Assembly (NCBI RefSeq): GCF_013409345.1
Contig: NZ_JACCBB010000001.1
Location: 372,001 to 436,000 of the forward strand
DNA: 64,000 bases
Reading direction: 5' to 3'
Source of the DNA: Kineococcus aurantiacus
GTDB taxonomy: Bacteria > Actinomycetota > Actinomycetes > Actinomycetales > Kineococcaceae
Below are positions 25,238 through 34,637 of the stretch, one piece after another. Below the pieces are notes generated by a model. That model was not told the origin of the DNA. It searched no databases and worked only from the letters and a program-made list of their open reading frames with translations. Position 1 is the first letter of the stretch. Every line of letters starts with the position of its first letter. The translations under genes were made by a program, and so were the position numbers.

Positions 25238-27012
25238 CAGGCTCGCGGCTCCTCCTCGGGCCGGGCGTCCACGCCGGCCTCCTTGCGCTGCTGGGCCGTG
25301 ATGGGCGCCGGCGCCGCCGTCAGCGGGTCGTAGCCGCCGCCGGACTTGGGGAAGGCGATGACCTCGCGGATCGAGTCGGCCCCCGCCAGCAGGGCGACGA
25401 CGCGGTCCCAGCCGAAGGCGATCCCGCCGTGCGGCGGCGCGCCGAAGGAGAAGGCGTCGAGCAGGAACCCGAACTTCTCCCGCGCGTCGGCCTCGGAGAT
25501 CCCCATGACCGCGAACACGCGCTCCTGCACGTCGCGGCGGTGGATGCGGATCGAGCCGCCACCGATCTCGTTGCCGTTGCAGACGATGTCGTAGGCGTTG
25601 GTCAGCGCCGCCCCGGGGTCGACGTCGAACGTGCCCAGGTGCTCGGGCTTGGGCGCGGTGAACGCGTGGTGCACGGCGTTCCAGGCCCCACCGCCGATCG
25701 ACACGTCGTCGTCCTCGGCGGCGGACTTGAACATGGGCGCGTCGACGACCCACAGGAACGACCAGGCGCCCTCGTCGATCGCGCCGGTGCGGCGGGCGAT
25801 CTCCCCGCGGGCCGCGCCCAGCAGCGCGCGGGAGGGGTTCACGGCCCCGGCGGCGAAGAAGATGCAGTCGCCGGGGTTCGCGCCGACGTGGGCGGCGATG
25901 CCCGCCTTCTCCGTGTCGGACAGGTTCTTCGCGACGGGGCCGGTCAGCTCCCCGTCCTCGCCGACGAGGATGTACGCCAGGCCGCGCGCGCCGCGCTGCT
26001 TGGCCCACTCCTGCCACGCGTCGAGGGTCTTGCGCGGCTGGGAGGCCCCGCCGGGCATGACGACGGCCCCGACGTACGGCGCCTGGAAGACCCGGAACGT
26101 CGTGTCGGCGAAGAAGTCGGCGCACTCGACGAGCTCGATGCCGAACCGCAGGTCGGGCTTGTCGGACCCGTACCGGCGCATGGCCTCCTCGTACGTCATG
26201 CGCGGCAGGGGCAGCTGGACGTCGTGCCCGATGAGCTTCCACAGGGCGGCGACGACCTGCTCGCCGAGGGCGATGACGTCGTCCTGCTCGACGAAGCTCA
26301 TCTCGATGTCGAGCTGGGTGAACTCCGGCTGCCGGTCGGCGCGGAAGTCCTCGTCGCGGTAGCAGCGGGCGATCTGGTAGTAGCGCTCCAGGCCGCCGAC
26401 CATGAGGAGCTGCTTGAACAGCTGTGGGCTCTGCGGCAGGGCGTACCAGGAGCCGGGCGCCAGGCGCGCCGGGACGAGGAAGTCGCGGGCGCCCTCGGGG
26501 GTGGAGCGGGTCAGCGTCGGGGTCTCGACCTCGACGAAGTCGTGCTGCTCCAGGACGGCGCGGGCGGCCTTGTTCGCCGCCGAGCGCAGCTTCAGGGCGT
26601 GCGCGGGCCCGGTGCGCCGCAGGTCGAGGTAGCGGTACTTCAGGCGCGCCTCCTCACCGACGGTGAGGTGGTCGTCGATCTGGAACGGCAGCGGGGCGGC
26701 CTCGGAGAGGACCTCCAGCGCGGTCGTGTCGACCTCGACGGCACCGGTGGCGATGGAGGGGTTCTCGTTGCCCTCCGGGCGCAGCCGGACGTCGCCGGTG
26801 ATGCGGATGCAGTACTCGTTGCGCAGGTCGTGCGCGCCGCCGGCGTCGAGGATCTCGTCGCGGGCGACGACCTGCACGACGCCGGAGGCGTCGCGCAGGT
26901 CCAGGAACGCCACGCCCCCGTGGTCCCGGCGACGCGCCACCCACCCGGTGAGCGTCACGGTCTGTCCGGCGTGACCGGCGCGCAGGCTGCCGGCCTCGTG
27001 GGTGCGGAGCAC
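25237..27012 (-). CDS. aspS: Aspartyl-tRNA synthetase
   Basis: 591 aa, GTG with GAAGGGA upstream. N-terminal OB anticodon-binding domain ([32 protein letters not shown]), class II motif 2 ([24 protein letters not shown]), a bacterial GAD insertion in the middle and motif 3 ([15 protein letters not shown]). It attaches Asp to tRNA-Asp. In genomes with GatCAB the enzyme may also mischarge tRNA-Asn; I cannot decide this by eye. A minus-strand TAGGAT at about 27058-27063 is a plausible -10 with a leader of about 45 nt. Confidence 0.97.
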   Translation of the reverse strand: MLRTHEAGSLRAGHAGQTVTLTGWVARRRDHGGVAFLDLRDASGVVQVVARDEILDAGGAHDLRNEYCIRITGDVRLRPEGNENPSIATGAVEVDTTALEVLSEAAPLPFQIDDHLTVGEEARLKYRYLDLRRTGPAHALKLRSAANKAARAVLEQHDFVEVETPTLTRSTPEGARDFLVPARLAPGSWYALPQSPQLFKQLLMVGGLERYYQIARCYRDEDFRADRQPEFTQLDIEMSFVEQDDVIALGEQVVAALWKLIGHDVQLPLPRMTYEEAMRRYGSDKPDLRFGIELVECADFFADTTFRVFQAPYVGAVVMPGGASQPRKTLDAWQEWAKQRGARGLAYILVGEDGELTGPVAKNLSDTEKAGIAAHVGANPGDCIFFAAGAVNPSRALLGAARGEIARRTGAIDEGAWSFLWVVDAPMFKSAAEDDDVSIGGGAWNAVHHAFTAPKPEHLGTFDVDPGAALTNAYDIVCNGNEIGGGSIRIHRRDVQERVFAVMGISEADAREKFGFLLDAFSFGAPPHGGIAFGWDRVVALLAGADSIREVIAFPKSGGGYDPLTAAPAPITAQQRKEAGVDARPEEEPRA

Positions 27013-27083
27013 GGGGAGTCCCTTCGATCGTCAGTGCGCTGGCTTGCGCACGGGCGATCCTACGGAACGCGGCGGCCGGGGTG

Positions 27084-27479
27084 TCAGGAGCGCGGGCGGG
27101 CGGCGGGGACGGCGCCGGACTCGGCCCCGGCGAGCTCGCCGACCAGGCGCAGCGCGAGGCGGTCCAGCAGGACGAGGTTGACGCCGGGGTCGGCGACGAC
27201 GGCGAGGATGTGGGTGGTGCCGATGCCGTAGACGACGAGGCTGCCGTCGGCGCCCTTGACGGTGGTCTGCACGAACGGCCCGAGGGCGTGGTCGGCGCTG
27301 GCCCGCTGGGCCACGCCCAGCACGGTGGCGACGATGGCGGCGGCCGACTCGTGGTCGCGCTCGGGGCCGTCGTCGTGGAAGGCCAGGCCGTCGGTGCGGG
27401 CCACCAGCACCCGGCGGACGCCGTCGATGTCGCGGCGCAGGGCGCCGCCGGCTCGCAGGGCGTGCTGCTTGACGATCAC
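27084..27479 (-). CDS. Roadblock/LC7 (MglB-like) protein
   Basis: 131 aa; GTG overlaps the TGA of the GTPase gene (GTGA). Roadblock features: an N-terminal helix, DIDGVRRVLVARTDGLAFHDD, a helix with AAAIVATVLGVAQRA, then strands VQTTVKGADGSLVVYGIGTTHILAVVADPGVNLVLLDRLA. Such proteins dimerise and act as GAPs or partners of MglA-like GTPases, as with MglB in Myxococcus and CvnB in Streptomyces conservons. Strict coupling to the GTPase gene supports that pairing here. Confidence 0.85.
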   Translation of the reverse strand: MIVKQHALRAGGALRRDIDGVRRVLVARTDGLAFHDDGPERDHESAAAIVATVLGVAQRASADHALGPFVQTTVKGADGSLVVYGIGTTHILAVVADPGVNLVLLDRLALRLVGELAGAESGAVPAARPRS

Positions 27480-28075
27480 GGGTGCGCTCCCTCGGTGGCG
27501 GCCTGCGCACGCCGGCTCTCGAGCGTGTGGACACCGTCGAGCAGCAGGCGCAGGACGGCGGTGCACTGGCCGAGGTCGCGGGGGTCGCAGGCGACGAGGG
27601 CCGAGGGGGTGGTGCCGAGCAGGTGGGCCAGCTGCCCGCGGGTGCCGGCGGGGTCGGGCCAGCGGCTGACGGCGACCAGGCGCGGGCAGGCGGGCGCCAG
27701 GCGCGCGAAGGCGCTGACGATGCCGGCGGCCTGGGCGATGCTGGCGGAGCGGCTGGCGTCGACGAGGACGAGGTAGGCGTGCATGTTGCGCGCCAGCAGG
27801 TCCCACATGAAGGAGAACCGCTCCTGCCCCGGGGTGCCGAAGAGGTTGACGGGGGTGTCGGGCCAGGCCGAGGCGGGGCCCGCGGGCACGACGACGCTGG
27901 TGTGGTCGAGGGCGACGGTCGTGGACGTCTTCAGGGCCGCGGTCTCGTCGCTGACCCCGGTCTCGGTGGTGACGAGCGTGCCGCCGCCGAGGCCGTCGGT
28001 GAGGGTGGTGGCGAAGGTCGTCTTGCCCGCCCCGAAGGGTCCGGTGACGACGATCTTGCGGGGTTCGCTGCGCAC
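27476..28075 (-). CDS. MglA/CvnD-like small GTPase
   Basis: 199 aa, GTG with GGAGAC upstream. P-loop GPFGAGKT (residues 12-19), switch 1 Thr region ETGVSDETAALKTSTTVALD, switch 2 NLFGTPGQERFSFMWD. The usual NKxD motif is replaced by VAVSRWPD, as in conservon GTPases, so base specificity may be weakened. It belongs to the GTPases encoded with roadblock proteins; Myxococcus MglA controls cell polarity of type IV pili. A roadblock gene lies on each side, but no conservon histidine kinase or DUF742 gene is present. Confidence 0.86.
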   Translation of the reverse strand: MRSEPRKIVVTGPFGAGKTTFATTLTDGLGGGTLVTTETGVSDETAALKTSTTVALDHTSVVVPAGPASAWPDTPVNLFGTPGQERFSFMWDLLARNMHAYLVLVDASRSASIAQAAGIVSAFARLAPACPRLVAVSRWPDPAGTRGQLAHLLGTTPSALVACDPRDLGQCTAVLRLLLDGVHTLESRRAQAATEGAHP

Positions 28076-28128
28076 GGGTCTCCAGGGGCGCTCGCGCCGG
28101 GCGGGTCGGGGTGGTGCGGGTCGGACGC

Positions 28129-28171
28129 GGTGGCGGTCGTCCGGGCGCGGCGCGCCCGGGCGACCACCGCC
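28129..28171 (-). terminator. Strong hairpin between roadblock gene and GTPase gene
   Basis: Arms 28129-28148 and 28152-28171 pair over 20 positions with one mismatch and two wobbles, 3-nt loop, 44 bp after the first roadblock stop. It fits attenuation that makes the upstream roadblock protein more abundant than the GTPase. Confidence 0.6.
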
Positions 28172-28215
28172 GGGGGTCCTGCTGGTCGTGCGGGTGGTGC
28201 CGGTCGTGCGGGGTC

Positions 28216-28584
28216 TCAGATGTTGAGGTCGCGCTCGAGGATCGTCAGCTGGCGACGGGCCATGGCGAGGTTCGAGGAGTCCTTCTTGAGCACCAGGTAG
28301 AGGAACAGGCCCTGGCCGGACTGCGACTGGATGAGGCGGATCAGGTGGATCTGGGTGCCGAGGGTGATGAGGATGTCCTCGATCGACTCGTTCAGGCCCA
28401 GGCGCTGCATGGTGCGCAGCTTGGCGCGCACGACGTCGGTGTTGCCGGCGGCGGCGACGTCGAGGTCGATGGCGCCGCCACCGGCCTGGCCGAGCGACAT
28501 GCCGGACTCGTAGTCGACCAGGGCCGCGGCGGTGGCGCCGTCGATCTCGAGGCAGGCCTTCAGGGTGGCGTCGACGTTGGTCAC
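28216..28584 (-). CDS. Roadblock/LC7-like protein, first gene of the GTPase module
   Basis: 122 aa from GTG 28584 with AAAGGACGAG upstream. Compact alpha-beta protein: VDATLKACLEIDGATAAALVDYESGMSLGQAGG, then AAAGNTDVVRAKLRTMQRLGLNESIEDILITLGTQIHLIRLIQ and LFLYLVLKKDSSNLAMARRQLTILERDL. It has the strand-helix order of a roadblock domain and is a recognisable actinobacterial type distinct from the 27084-27479 protein. It is probably the partner or scaffold of the GTPase, but a role outside this module cannot be excluded. Confidence 0.75.
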   Translation of the reverse strand: MTNVDATLKACLEIDGATAAALVDYESGMSLGQAGGGAIDLDVAAAGNTDVVRAKLRTMQRLGLNESIEDILITLGTQIHLIRLIQSQSGQGLFLYLVLKKDSSNLAMARRQLTILERDLNI

Positions 28585-28974
28585 GTCTCGTCCTTTCGGT
28601 GGGAGGGCCCGCGGGTCGCGGCGTTTCCGCGCTGCGGGTCTGTCCCCTAGTGCTTCGGCTCCGGACCGCGGTGGCTGAACGTGCACGAGCAGGTCCCAAC
28701 GGGTGAATCTGCGGCGCGCACGGTGTCCGGAAACCTTGCGGCACAGCAATTTCTAGATGTCAAGCTTCGGCCGGCGACGGTTGCTCCACCGGTGCCGGGA
28801 GGAGGCGGGCCGTCCTCGAGCGGGACCGCGCGGCTCCTGCCGGCGCCCACCGGCACGGTGCCGACCGTGGCGGAGCGACCCGCGCCGGAGGCGCCCGCCC
28901 CCGCGGTGCCGGACCCGCCCACCGACGAGGGCGAGCTGCTCCTGGCGACCCGGCCCCCACGGGAGGGGTCCTCC

Positions 28975-29166
28975 CACGACGGCGAGCTGTTCCCCGCCGA
29001 CCTGGACCTGACGGCGGCCGTCTGCCGCGGCGTGGACGTCAGCACCAGCGAGCTCGACGGGCTCTCGGGCCCGGGGGACCTGCGGGGCACGACGATCAGC
29101 GGCCTGCAGCTGAGCCGGCTGGCGCCCGCGCTGGCCGCCCACCTGGGGCTGGAGGTCGTGGACCAG
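28975..29166 (+). pseudogene. C-terminal remnant resembling a pentapeptide-repeat protein
   Basis: In one plus-strand frame, four five-residue units (DLTAA VCRGV DVSTS ELDGL) are followed by LRGTTISGLQLSRLAPALAAHLGLEV, the usual C-terminal cap of actinobacterial pentapeptide-repeat proteins. No repeats lie upstream, where the frame (from a possible GTG at 28681) is Pro/Gly/Ala-rich. No in-frame stop follows: the frame runs antisense into the hydrolase gene. I read this as a decayed gene truncated at both ends. The rest of 28585-29166 holds no convincing gene. Confidence 0.35.
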
Positions 29167-29844
29167 TCAGCCCCGCAGCGCCAGCAGGTGCGGGTTGGTG
29201 CGGCGTTCGCGCCCGATCGTCGTGGCGGGCCCGTGCCCGGGCAGCACCTCGGTCGCGTCGTCCAGCGGCAGGACCCGGGTCCGCAGGCTCGTCAGCATCG
29301 CCTCGTGGGAACCGCCGGGCAGGTCGGTGCGCCCGATGGAGCCGGCGAACAGCACGTCCCCGGACAGCAGCAGGTCCGGGTCGCCGCCGCGGTCGACGGA
29401 GAACAGCACCGACCCCTCGGTGTGCCCGGGGGCGTGCGCGACGCTCACGTCCAGCCCGCCCAGGGTCGTACGGGTGCCGTGCTCGACGGTCACGACCTGC
29501 TCGGGCTCGCGCCAGCGGACCGGGCCGGTGGTCGCCTCCAGCGCGGCCCGCAGCGGGCCCCCCAGACCGGCCAGGGGGTCGCGCAGCCGGTGGGCGTCGG
29601 CGGCGTGGACCGTGGCCGCGACGCCGTGGGCCCCGCAGACCGGTGTCACCGAGTACGTGTGGTCCAGGTGCCCGTGCGTCAGGAGGACGGCGACGGGTTT
29701 GAGGCGGTACCGGCGCAGGGTGTCGGCCAGCGCGTCGACCACGCCGACGCCGGGGTCGACCACGACGCACTCGGCACCGGCCTGTGGGGCGACGACGTGG
29801 CAGTTGGTCCCGAAGGCGGACGCCACGACGGTCTCGACGATCAC
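29167..29844 (-). CDS. Metallo-beta-lactamase-fold hydrolase (glyoxalase II-like)
   Basis: 225 aa from GTG 29844, which lies 7 nt after TAGGGT (leaderless). Metal ligands: HGHLDH (THGHLDHTYS), APGHTEGS, LSGDVLF and LPGHG. The fold begins ETVVASAFGTNCHVVAPQAGAECVVVDPG. The family includes hydroxyacylglutathione hydrolases, but actinobacteria usually lack glutathione, so the natural thioester is unknown (perhaps mycothiol-linked). The position beside relA-apt-secFD matches the mycobacterial Rv2581c neighbourhood. Confidence 0.88.
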   Translation of the reverse strand: MIVETVVASAFGTNCHVVAPQAGAECVVVDPGVGVVDALADTLRRYRLKPVAVLLTHGHLDHTYSVTPVCGAHGVAATVHAADAHRLRDPLAGLGGPLRAALEATTGPVRWREPEQVVTVEHGTRTTLGGLDVSVAHAPGHTEGSVLFSVDRGGDPDLLLSGDVLFAGSIGRTDLPGGSHEAMLTSLRTRVLPLDDATEVLPGHGPATTIGRERRTNPHLLALRG

Positions 29845-29851
29845 GGCCGAC

Positions 29852-29857
29852 ACCCTA
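29852..29857 (-). promoter_or_regulatory. -10 element for the leaderless hydrolase gene
   Basis: TAGGGT on the minus strand, 7 nt before GTG 29844. It sits in a 120-bp divergent region opposite a mirror-image arrangement (TAGGAT, 7 nt, GTG) for the DUF349 gene. Confidence 0.6.
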
Positions 29858-29951
29858 GTGACGCCCCGGCCGCGGCGGTGCCCAGCGGTGACCACCGGCG
29901 ACGGGGACGGCACCGGTGGTCACGGTCTGCGCCGTCCGGGGCACGGGGACC

Positions 29952-29957
29952 TAGGAT
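29952..29957 (+). promoter_or_regulatory. -10 element for the leaderless DUF349 gene
   Basis: TAGGAT followed by 7 nt and GTG 29965. An ATG at 29956 overlaps this hexamer and is therefore unlikely to be the true start. Confidence 0.55.
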
Positions 29958-29964
29958 GAGGCAG

Positions 29965-31641
29965 GTGACCGAGCAGCCCCAGGAGCCGGCGTCCGCCCAG
30001 GACGTGCCGGACACCTCCGAGACCCCCACCCCCGCCGCGGACGCGACCCCGCAGGAGACCGCGCAGGACGCCGTGCAGGACAGCGCGCAGGACGCCGCGC
30101 CGGACGCCGCGCCGGACGGCGTGGACACCCAGGACGCCGTGGGCGTCCCGGAGGCCCCCGGGGTCCCCGAACCGGTGGACGCGGCGCCCGGTGAGTCCGG
30201 CGAACCGGCTCCCGACCCGGCTCCCGCGCAGGGCGGGGCCCCCGTGCCGTCGCCGGGGCCCCGCCCCACGCCGGGCCCCACGCCGGGCCCGGGAGCGGTG
30301 CGCCCGGCTCCCCGCCCCGCGCCGGTGCCCCCGGTCGCCGCGCCCGCCGCCGAGCCGGTGGCCGAGGTCGGGCACACGACGAACGTGGACCGCGAGGCCG
30401 CGGCCGCCTTCGGCCGGGTCGACGAGAACGGCACCGTGTGGGTGCGCCGCGCCGACGGTGAGCACGAGGTGGGCGCCTACCCCGACGCGACCCCCGAGGA
30501 GGCGATCGCCTACTTCGTGCGCAAGTACGAGGAGGTCGTCGCCCAGGTCGACCTCTTCGAGCAGCGGCTGCGCAGCACCGAGCTGGCCGGCAAGGACATC
30601 GTCTCCGGGGTGAGCGCGCTGCGCACGGCCCTGGCCGAGACCCGCGCCGTGGGCGACCTGGACCACCTGGCGGCCCGCGTGGAGGCGCTGGCGACGGTGG
30701 CCGACGAGGCCCGCGCCGCCGCCGACCGGGCCCGCGCGGCGCACCGCGAGCAGCTGCGCACCGCGCGGCTGGCCATCGTGGAGGAGGCCGAGGCCGTCGC
30801 CGCCCAGGACCCCGAGAAGGTCCAGTGGCGCGCCGCGGGTGAGCGGCTGCGGGAGCTGTTCGAGCAGTGGAAGGCCGCCCAGCGCGAGGGCCGCCTGGAC
30901 AAGCGCTCCGAGGACGAGCTGTGGAAGCGCTTCAGCCACGCGCGCAGCGCCTTCGACAAGATGCGCCGCCACCACTTCGCCGCCCTCGGGGAGCAGCGGA
31001 ACACCATCCGCAGCGAGAAGGAGACGCTCGTCGCCGAGGCCGAGGCCCTGTCGAGCTCGACGGACTGGCGGGGCACCACCAACGCCTACCGGGCCCTGAT
31101 GGACCGCTGGAAGGCCGCGGGCCGGCTGGGCCGCAAGGACGACGACGCGCTGTGGGACCGCTTCCGCGCCGCGCAGGACGTCTTCTTCGCCGCCCGCACG
31201 GCCGCCAACGACGCCGTGGACGAGGAGTTCCGCGACAACCTCGTCGTCAAGGAGCAGCTGCTCGCCGAGGCCGAGGCGCTGCTGCCGATCAAGGACCTGG
31301 GCGCGGCCAAGAAGGCCCTGGGCAGCATCCAGGACCGCTGGGAGGCGGCGGGCAAGGTCCCGCGCGCCGACCTCGGGCGCGTCGAGGGCCGCCTGCGGGC
31401 GGTCGAGACGGCCGTCCGCGACGCCGAGCAGGCCCGCTGGTCGCGCAGCAACCCCGAGACCAAGGCCCGCGCCGGCGGGCTGGCCGGTCAGCTCGAGAGC
31501 GCGATCCGCGACCTCGAGGCGGACGTGGAGAAGGCCCGCGCCAAGGGTGACGCCCGGGCACTGGCCCGCGCCGAGGAGGCCCTGCGGGCGCGGCGGGCCT
31601 GGCTCGACGCCGCCCAGGCCACGCTGCGCGACGCGCACTGA
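29965..31641 (+). CDS. DUF349-domain protein
   Basis: 558 aa. The first 135 residues are disordered, with repeated Asp-Ala-Gln (AQDAVQDSAQDAAPDAAPDG) then Pro-rich sequence. From TTNVDREAAAAFGRVDENGTVWVRR the rest is charged helices containing several DUF349 repeats, each with a W-x6-G core (WRAAGERLRELFEQWKAAQREG, WRGTTNAYRALMDRWKAAGRLG, LGSIQDRWEAAGKVP). Function in actinobacteria is not established; the long coiled helices suggest a scaffold. In related genomes the gene sits near relA, as here. A perfect hairpin terminator follows. Confidence 0.88.
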   Translation: MTEQPQEPASAQDVPDTSETPTPAADATPQETAQDAVQDSAQDAAPDAAPDGVDTQDAVGVPEAPGVPEPVDAAPGESGEPAPDPAPAQGGAPVPSPGPRPTPGPTPGPGAVRPAPRPAPVPPVAAPAAEPVAEVGHTTNVDREAAAAFGRVDENGTVWVRRADGEHEVGAYPDATPEEAIAYFVRKYEEVVAQVDLFEQRLRSTELAGKDIVSGVSALRTALAETRAVGDLDHLAARVEALATVADEARAAADRARAAHREQLRTARLAIVEEAEAVAAQDPEKVQWRAAGERLRELFEQWKAAQREGRLDKRSEDELWKRFSHARSAFDKMRRHHFAALGEQRNTIRSEKETLVAEAEALSSSTDWRGTTNAYRALMDRWKAAGRLGRKDDDALWDRFRAAQDVFFAARTAANDAVDEEFRDNLVVKEQLLAEAEALLPIKDLGAAKKALGSIQDRWEAAGKVPRADLGRVEGRLRAVETAVRDAEQARWSRSNPETKARAGGLAGQLESAIRDLEADVEKARAKGDARALARAEEALRARRAWLDAAQATLRDAH

Positions 31642-31658
31642 CCCCGCGCCACCCCCGC

Positions 31659-31691
31659 GAGCCCCCGTCCACACCCCGTGGACGGGGGCTC
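31659..31691 (+). terminator. Intrinsic-type terminator after the DUF349 gene
   Basis: Perfect 14-bp stem (31659-31672 with 31678-31691) and a 5-nt loop, 17 bp past the stop. It isolates the gene from the AbiEi-like frame downstream. Confidence 0.75.
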
Positions 31692-31724
31692 GTGCGTGCG
31701 GGCGGCGGCTGCTGGACTGCGGCA

Positions 31725-32204
31725 GTGGACACCCCGTGGCTGACCTCCGTCCTGACCCGGGGCCTGGACCCCGACCCCTCGGCCCCCTGGCGCGCCGGTC
31801 CCCGCGGCCAGCTCGAACGGGACGTGCGGTCCGGGACGGTGGTGCGGGTCGTCGGTGACGTCGTGGTCGCCGCGGACGTCGAGGTGGACGCGCACGTGCG
31901 CGCGCGGGCGCTGGGCCTGCTCCTGCCCGCCGGGGTGGTCGTCCTGGCCGAGGCCGCGCTGTGGGTGCACGCCGGCCCGCCGCTGCCGGCTCCCGCCGAG
32001 GTGCGGGTCGCGTGCCGGCGCCTGCCCCGGCCCGGGGCCGACGGCCCGGTCCGGGTCGTCTTCGGGCGGGCCCGGCCGCCCGCGGCCGACGTGGTCGTCG
32101 TCGGGCCGCTGCGGGTGACGACCCCCGCCCGCAGCCTGCGCGACGTGGCGGCCGGGGCGCCGGCCCCGGGAGCGGTCAGGTCTTCTGCGGCCGCGACGCC
32201 GTGA
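31725..32204 (+). CDS. Short AbiEi-antitoxin-like protein
   Basis: 159 aa from GTG 31725. The sequence [47 protein letters not shown], then [24 protein letters not shown], follows the core of actinobacterial AbiEi-like proteins (VxxxxRVRALAAxxxLxxxAVxSHxSAAxLHG, then VRVTSPARTVxDLA). It lacks the N-terminal winged helix and most of the C-terminus, so it may be a truncated derivative. No AbiEii nucleotidyltransferase toxin is nearby. Its last 29 bp overlap the 3' end of relA on the other strand. Confidence 0.6.
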   Translation: MDTPWLTSVLTRGLDPDPSAPWRAGPRGQLERDVRSGTVVRVVGDVVVAADVEVDAHVRARALGLLLPAGVVVLAEAALWVHAGPPLPAPAEVRVACRRLPRPGADGPVRVVFGRARPPAADVVVVGPLRVTTPARSLRDVAAGAPAPGAVRSSAAATP

Positions 32205-34608
32205 CGCGGTAGGCGTCGAACACGCCGTCGACCCGGCGCACCGCCCCGAGCACCTGGTTGAGGTGGTTCGGTTCGGCCATCTCGAAGGAGAACTTCGACA
32301 GGGCCACCCGGTCCCGGCTGGTGCTGACGGTCGCGGAGAGGATGTTCACGTGGTTGTCCGACAGGACCCGCGTCACGTCCGAGAGCAGCCGCGCCCGGTC
32401 GAGCGCCTCGACCTGGATCTGCACCAGGAACAGGCGGGTCTGGCCGGTCGGCATCGCCGAGGACCACTGCACGTCGACGATGCGCTCGGGTTCCTGGCGC
32501 AGCCGCTCGACGTTCTCGCAGTCGTCGCGGTGCACCGAGACACCCGCCCCGCGCGTCACGAAACCCACGATGGGGTCGTTCGGCACGGGCGTGCAGCAGC
32601 GGGCGAGCTTGACCCACACGTCGTCGGCGCCGGCCACGACGACACCGGCCTCGCCGCTGCTGCGCGAGGGGCGGGTCCGGCCGGGCGTGGTGGCCTCGGC
32701 GAGGTCCTCCTCGACCGCGGCCTCCCCGCCGACGGCGGCGATGAGCTTGTCGACGACGTGCTGCGCCGAGACGTGCCGCTCCCCCACCGCCGCGTACAGC
32801 GCGGACACGTCGGGGTGGTTCAGCTCGCGGGCCACGACCAGCAGGGAGTCGTGCGACAGCAGCCGCTGCAGCGGCAGGTGCTGCTTGCGCATCGCGCGGG
32901 CGATCTCGTCCTTGCCCTCCTCGATCGCCTCCTCGCGGCGTTCCTTCGAGAAGTGCTGCTTGATCTTGTTGCGCGCCCGCGGGCTCTTGACGAAGTTCAG
33001 CCAGTCGCGGCTGGGACCGGCCCCGTCGGCCTTGGAGGTGAAGACCTCGACCAGGTCGCCGTTGTCGAGGGCGGAGTCCAGCGGGACGAGGCGGCCGTTG
33101 ACGCGGGCCCCCATCGTGCGGTGCCCGACCTCGGTGTGGACGGCGTAGGCGAAGTCGACGGGCGTCGAGCCGGCGGGGAGCTGCTGGACGTCGCCCTTGG
33201 GCGTGAAGACGAAGACCTGGTTGGACCCGATCTCCCAGCGCAGGTCGTCGAGGAAGTCGCCCGTGGCCGACTCCCGCTGCCAGTCCACGACGGACTTCAG
33301 CCAGTCCATCTCGGTCTGCGGGCGCGTCCCGGCGCTGACGGCGTTGGGGTCGTCCTTGTACTTCCAGTGCGCCGCGACGCCGTACTCGGCGCGCTGGTGC
33401 ATGTTGTAGGTGCGGATCTGGATCTCGACGGGCTTGCCCTCGGGCCCGATGACCGTCGTGTGCAGCGACTGGTACATGTTGAACTTGGGCATCGCGATGT
33501 AGTCCTTGAACCGGCCCGGGACCGGGTTCCAGCGCGCGTGCAGCGCACCGAGGACGGCGTAGCAGTCGCGGACCGAGTCCACCAGGACGCGCACCCCGAC
33601 GAGGTCGTAGATCTCCGCGAAGTCGCGGCCGCGCACGATCATCTTCTGGTAGATCGAGTAGTAGTGCTTGGGCCGGCCCGTGACGGTCGCCTTGACCCGT
33701 GCGCTCTTGAGGTCGTCCTCGATCTGGTTGCGGACCCCCTGCAGGTACTCCTCGCGGGCCGGGGCGCGGTCGGCGACGAGCCGGACGATCTCGTCGAAGA
33801 CCTTGGGGTAGACCGTCGCGAAGGACAGGTCCTCCAGCTCCCACTTGATGGTGTTCATGCCCAGCCGGTGGGCCAGCGGGGCGTAGATCTCCAGGGTCTC
33901 GCGGGCCTTCTTCTCCGCCGAGCTGGCCGAGACGTACCGCCAGGTGCGGGCGTTGTGCAGCCGGTCGGCGAGCTTGATGACCAGGACGCGGATGTCCTTG
34001 GCCATCGCCACGATCATCTTGCGGACCGTCTCGGCCTGCGCCGCGTCCCCGTAGGTGACCTTGTCGAGCTTGGTGACGCCGTCGACGAGCAGGGCGATCT
34101 CGTCGCCGAAGTCGGCGCGCAGGGTGTCGAGGGTGTAGTCGGTGTCCTCGACGGTGTCGTGCAGCAGCGCCGCGGCCAGCGTCGAGGGCGTCATCCCCAG
34201 CTCGGCCAGGATCGTCGCGACGGCGACGGGGTGGGTGATGTACGGGTCGCCGCTCTTGCGCCGCTGGCCGTCGTGGGCCCGCTCGGCCCGCTCGAAGGCC
34301 TTCTCCACGACCGACAGGTCGGCCTTGGGGTGCGTGGTGCGCACGGTGCGCAGCAGGGGCTCCAGGACCGGGGAGACGCTCTGCTGGCGGTGCTGGCCGA
34401 AGCGGGCCAGCCGCGAGAGCATGCGCCCGGCGGTGACCGGGCCGGTGTACGCCTCCGGGGTGCGGCGGCGGTCCGGGCCCGGGCGGGCGGCGGTGGCCGG
34501 GCGCGGGAGCGGTTGCGGGGCCGGGACGATGGCGCCCTGCGGGGCCGGGCGCGCCGGCTCGGCCGGGGCGGGCGCCTGCGAGGCCTGGGTGTCCGTGCCG
34601 TCTGCCAT
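32176..34608 (-). CDS. relA: Bifunctional (p)ppGpp synthetase/hydrolase Rel
   Basis: 810 aa, ATG with GGAGG upstream. HD hydrolase domain ([40 protein letters not shown]), synthetase domain ([25 protein letters not shown]) with RFKD rather than EVDD, the motif typical of bifunctional Rel enzymes. TGS domain ([27 protein letters not shown]), a Cys-His zinc-finger-like region ([31 protein letters not shown]) and a C-terminal ACT domain. It makes and degrades the stringent-response alarmone. The 65-residue N-terminal Pro/Ala extension is unusual but common in actinobacteria. apt lies directly upstream. Confidence 0.96.
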   Translation of the reverse strand: MADGTDTQASQAPAPAEPARPAPQGAIVPAPQPLPRPATAARPGPDRRRTPEAYTGPVTAGRMLSRLARFGQHRQQSVSPVLEPLLRTVRTTHPKADLSVVEKAFERAERAHDGQRRKSGDPYITHPVAVATILAELGMTPSTLAAALLHDTVEDTDYTLDTLRADFGDEIALLVDGVTKLDKVTYGDAAQAETVRKMIVAMAKDIRVLVIKLADRLHNARTWRYVSASSAEKKARETLEIYAPLAHRLGMNTIKWELEDLSFATVYPKVFDEIVRLVADRAPAREEYLQGVRNQIEDDLKSARVKATVTGRPKHYYSIYQKMIVRGRDFAEIYDLVGVRVLVDSVRDCYAVLGALHARWNPVPGRFKDYIAMPKFNMYQSLHTTVIGPEGKPVEIQIRTYNMHQRAEYGVAAHWKYKDDPNAVSAGTRPQTEMDWLKSVVDWQRESATGDFLDDLRWEIGSNQVFVFTPKGDVQQLPAGSTPVDFAYAVHTEVGHRTMGARVNGRLVPLDSALDNGDLVEVFTSKADGAGPSRDWLNFVKSPRARNKIKQHFSKERREEAIEEGKDEIARAMRKQHLPLQRLLSHDSLLVVARELNHPDVSALYAAVGERHVSAQHVVDKLIAAVGGEAAVEEDLAEATTPGRTRPSRSSGEAGVVVAGADDVWVKLARCCTPVPNDPIVGFVTRGAGVSVHRDDCENVERLRQEPERIVDVQWSSAMPTGQTRLFLVQIQVEALDRARLLSDVTRVLSDNHVNILSATVSTSRDRVALSKFSFEMAEPNHLNQVLGAVRRVDGVFDAYRVTASRPQKT

Positions 34609-34637
34609 GGCGCTGCCTCCGTGTCGTCCGGACGTCC

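Noticed and set aside
28681-31641. A 986-codon open frame on the plus strand
   Set aside because: It runs antisense through the hydrolase gene and then in frame into the DUF349 gene. The lack of stops is a product of very high GC, not one protein. Only the 29965 start gives a family-length product.
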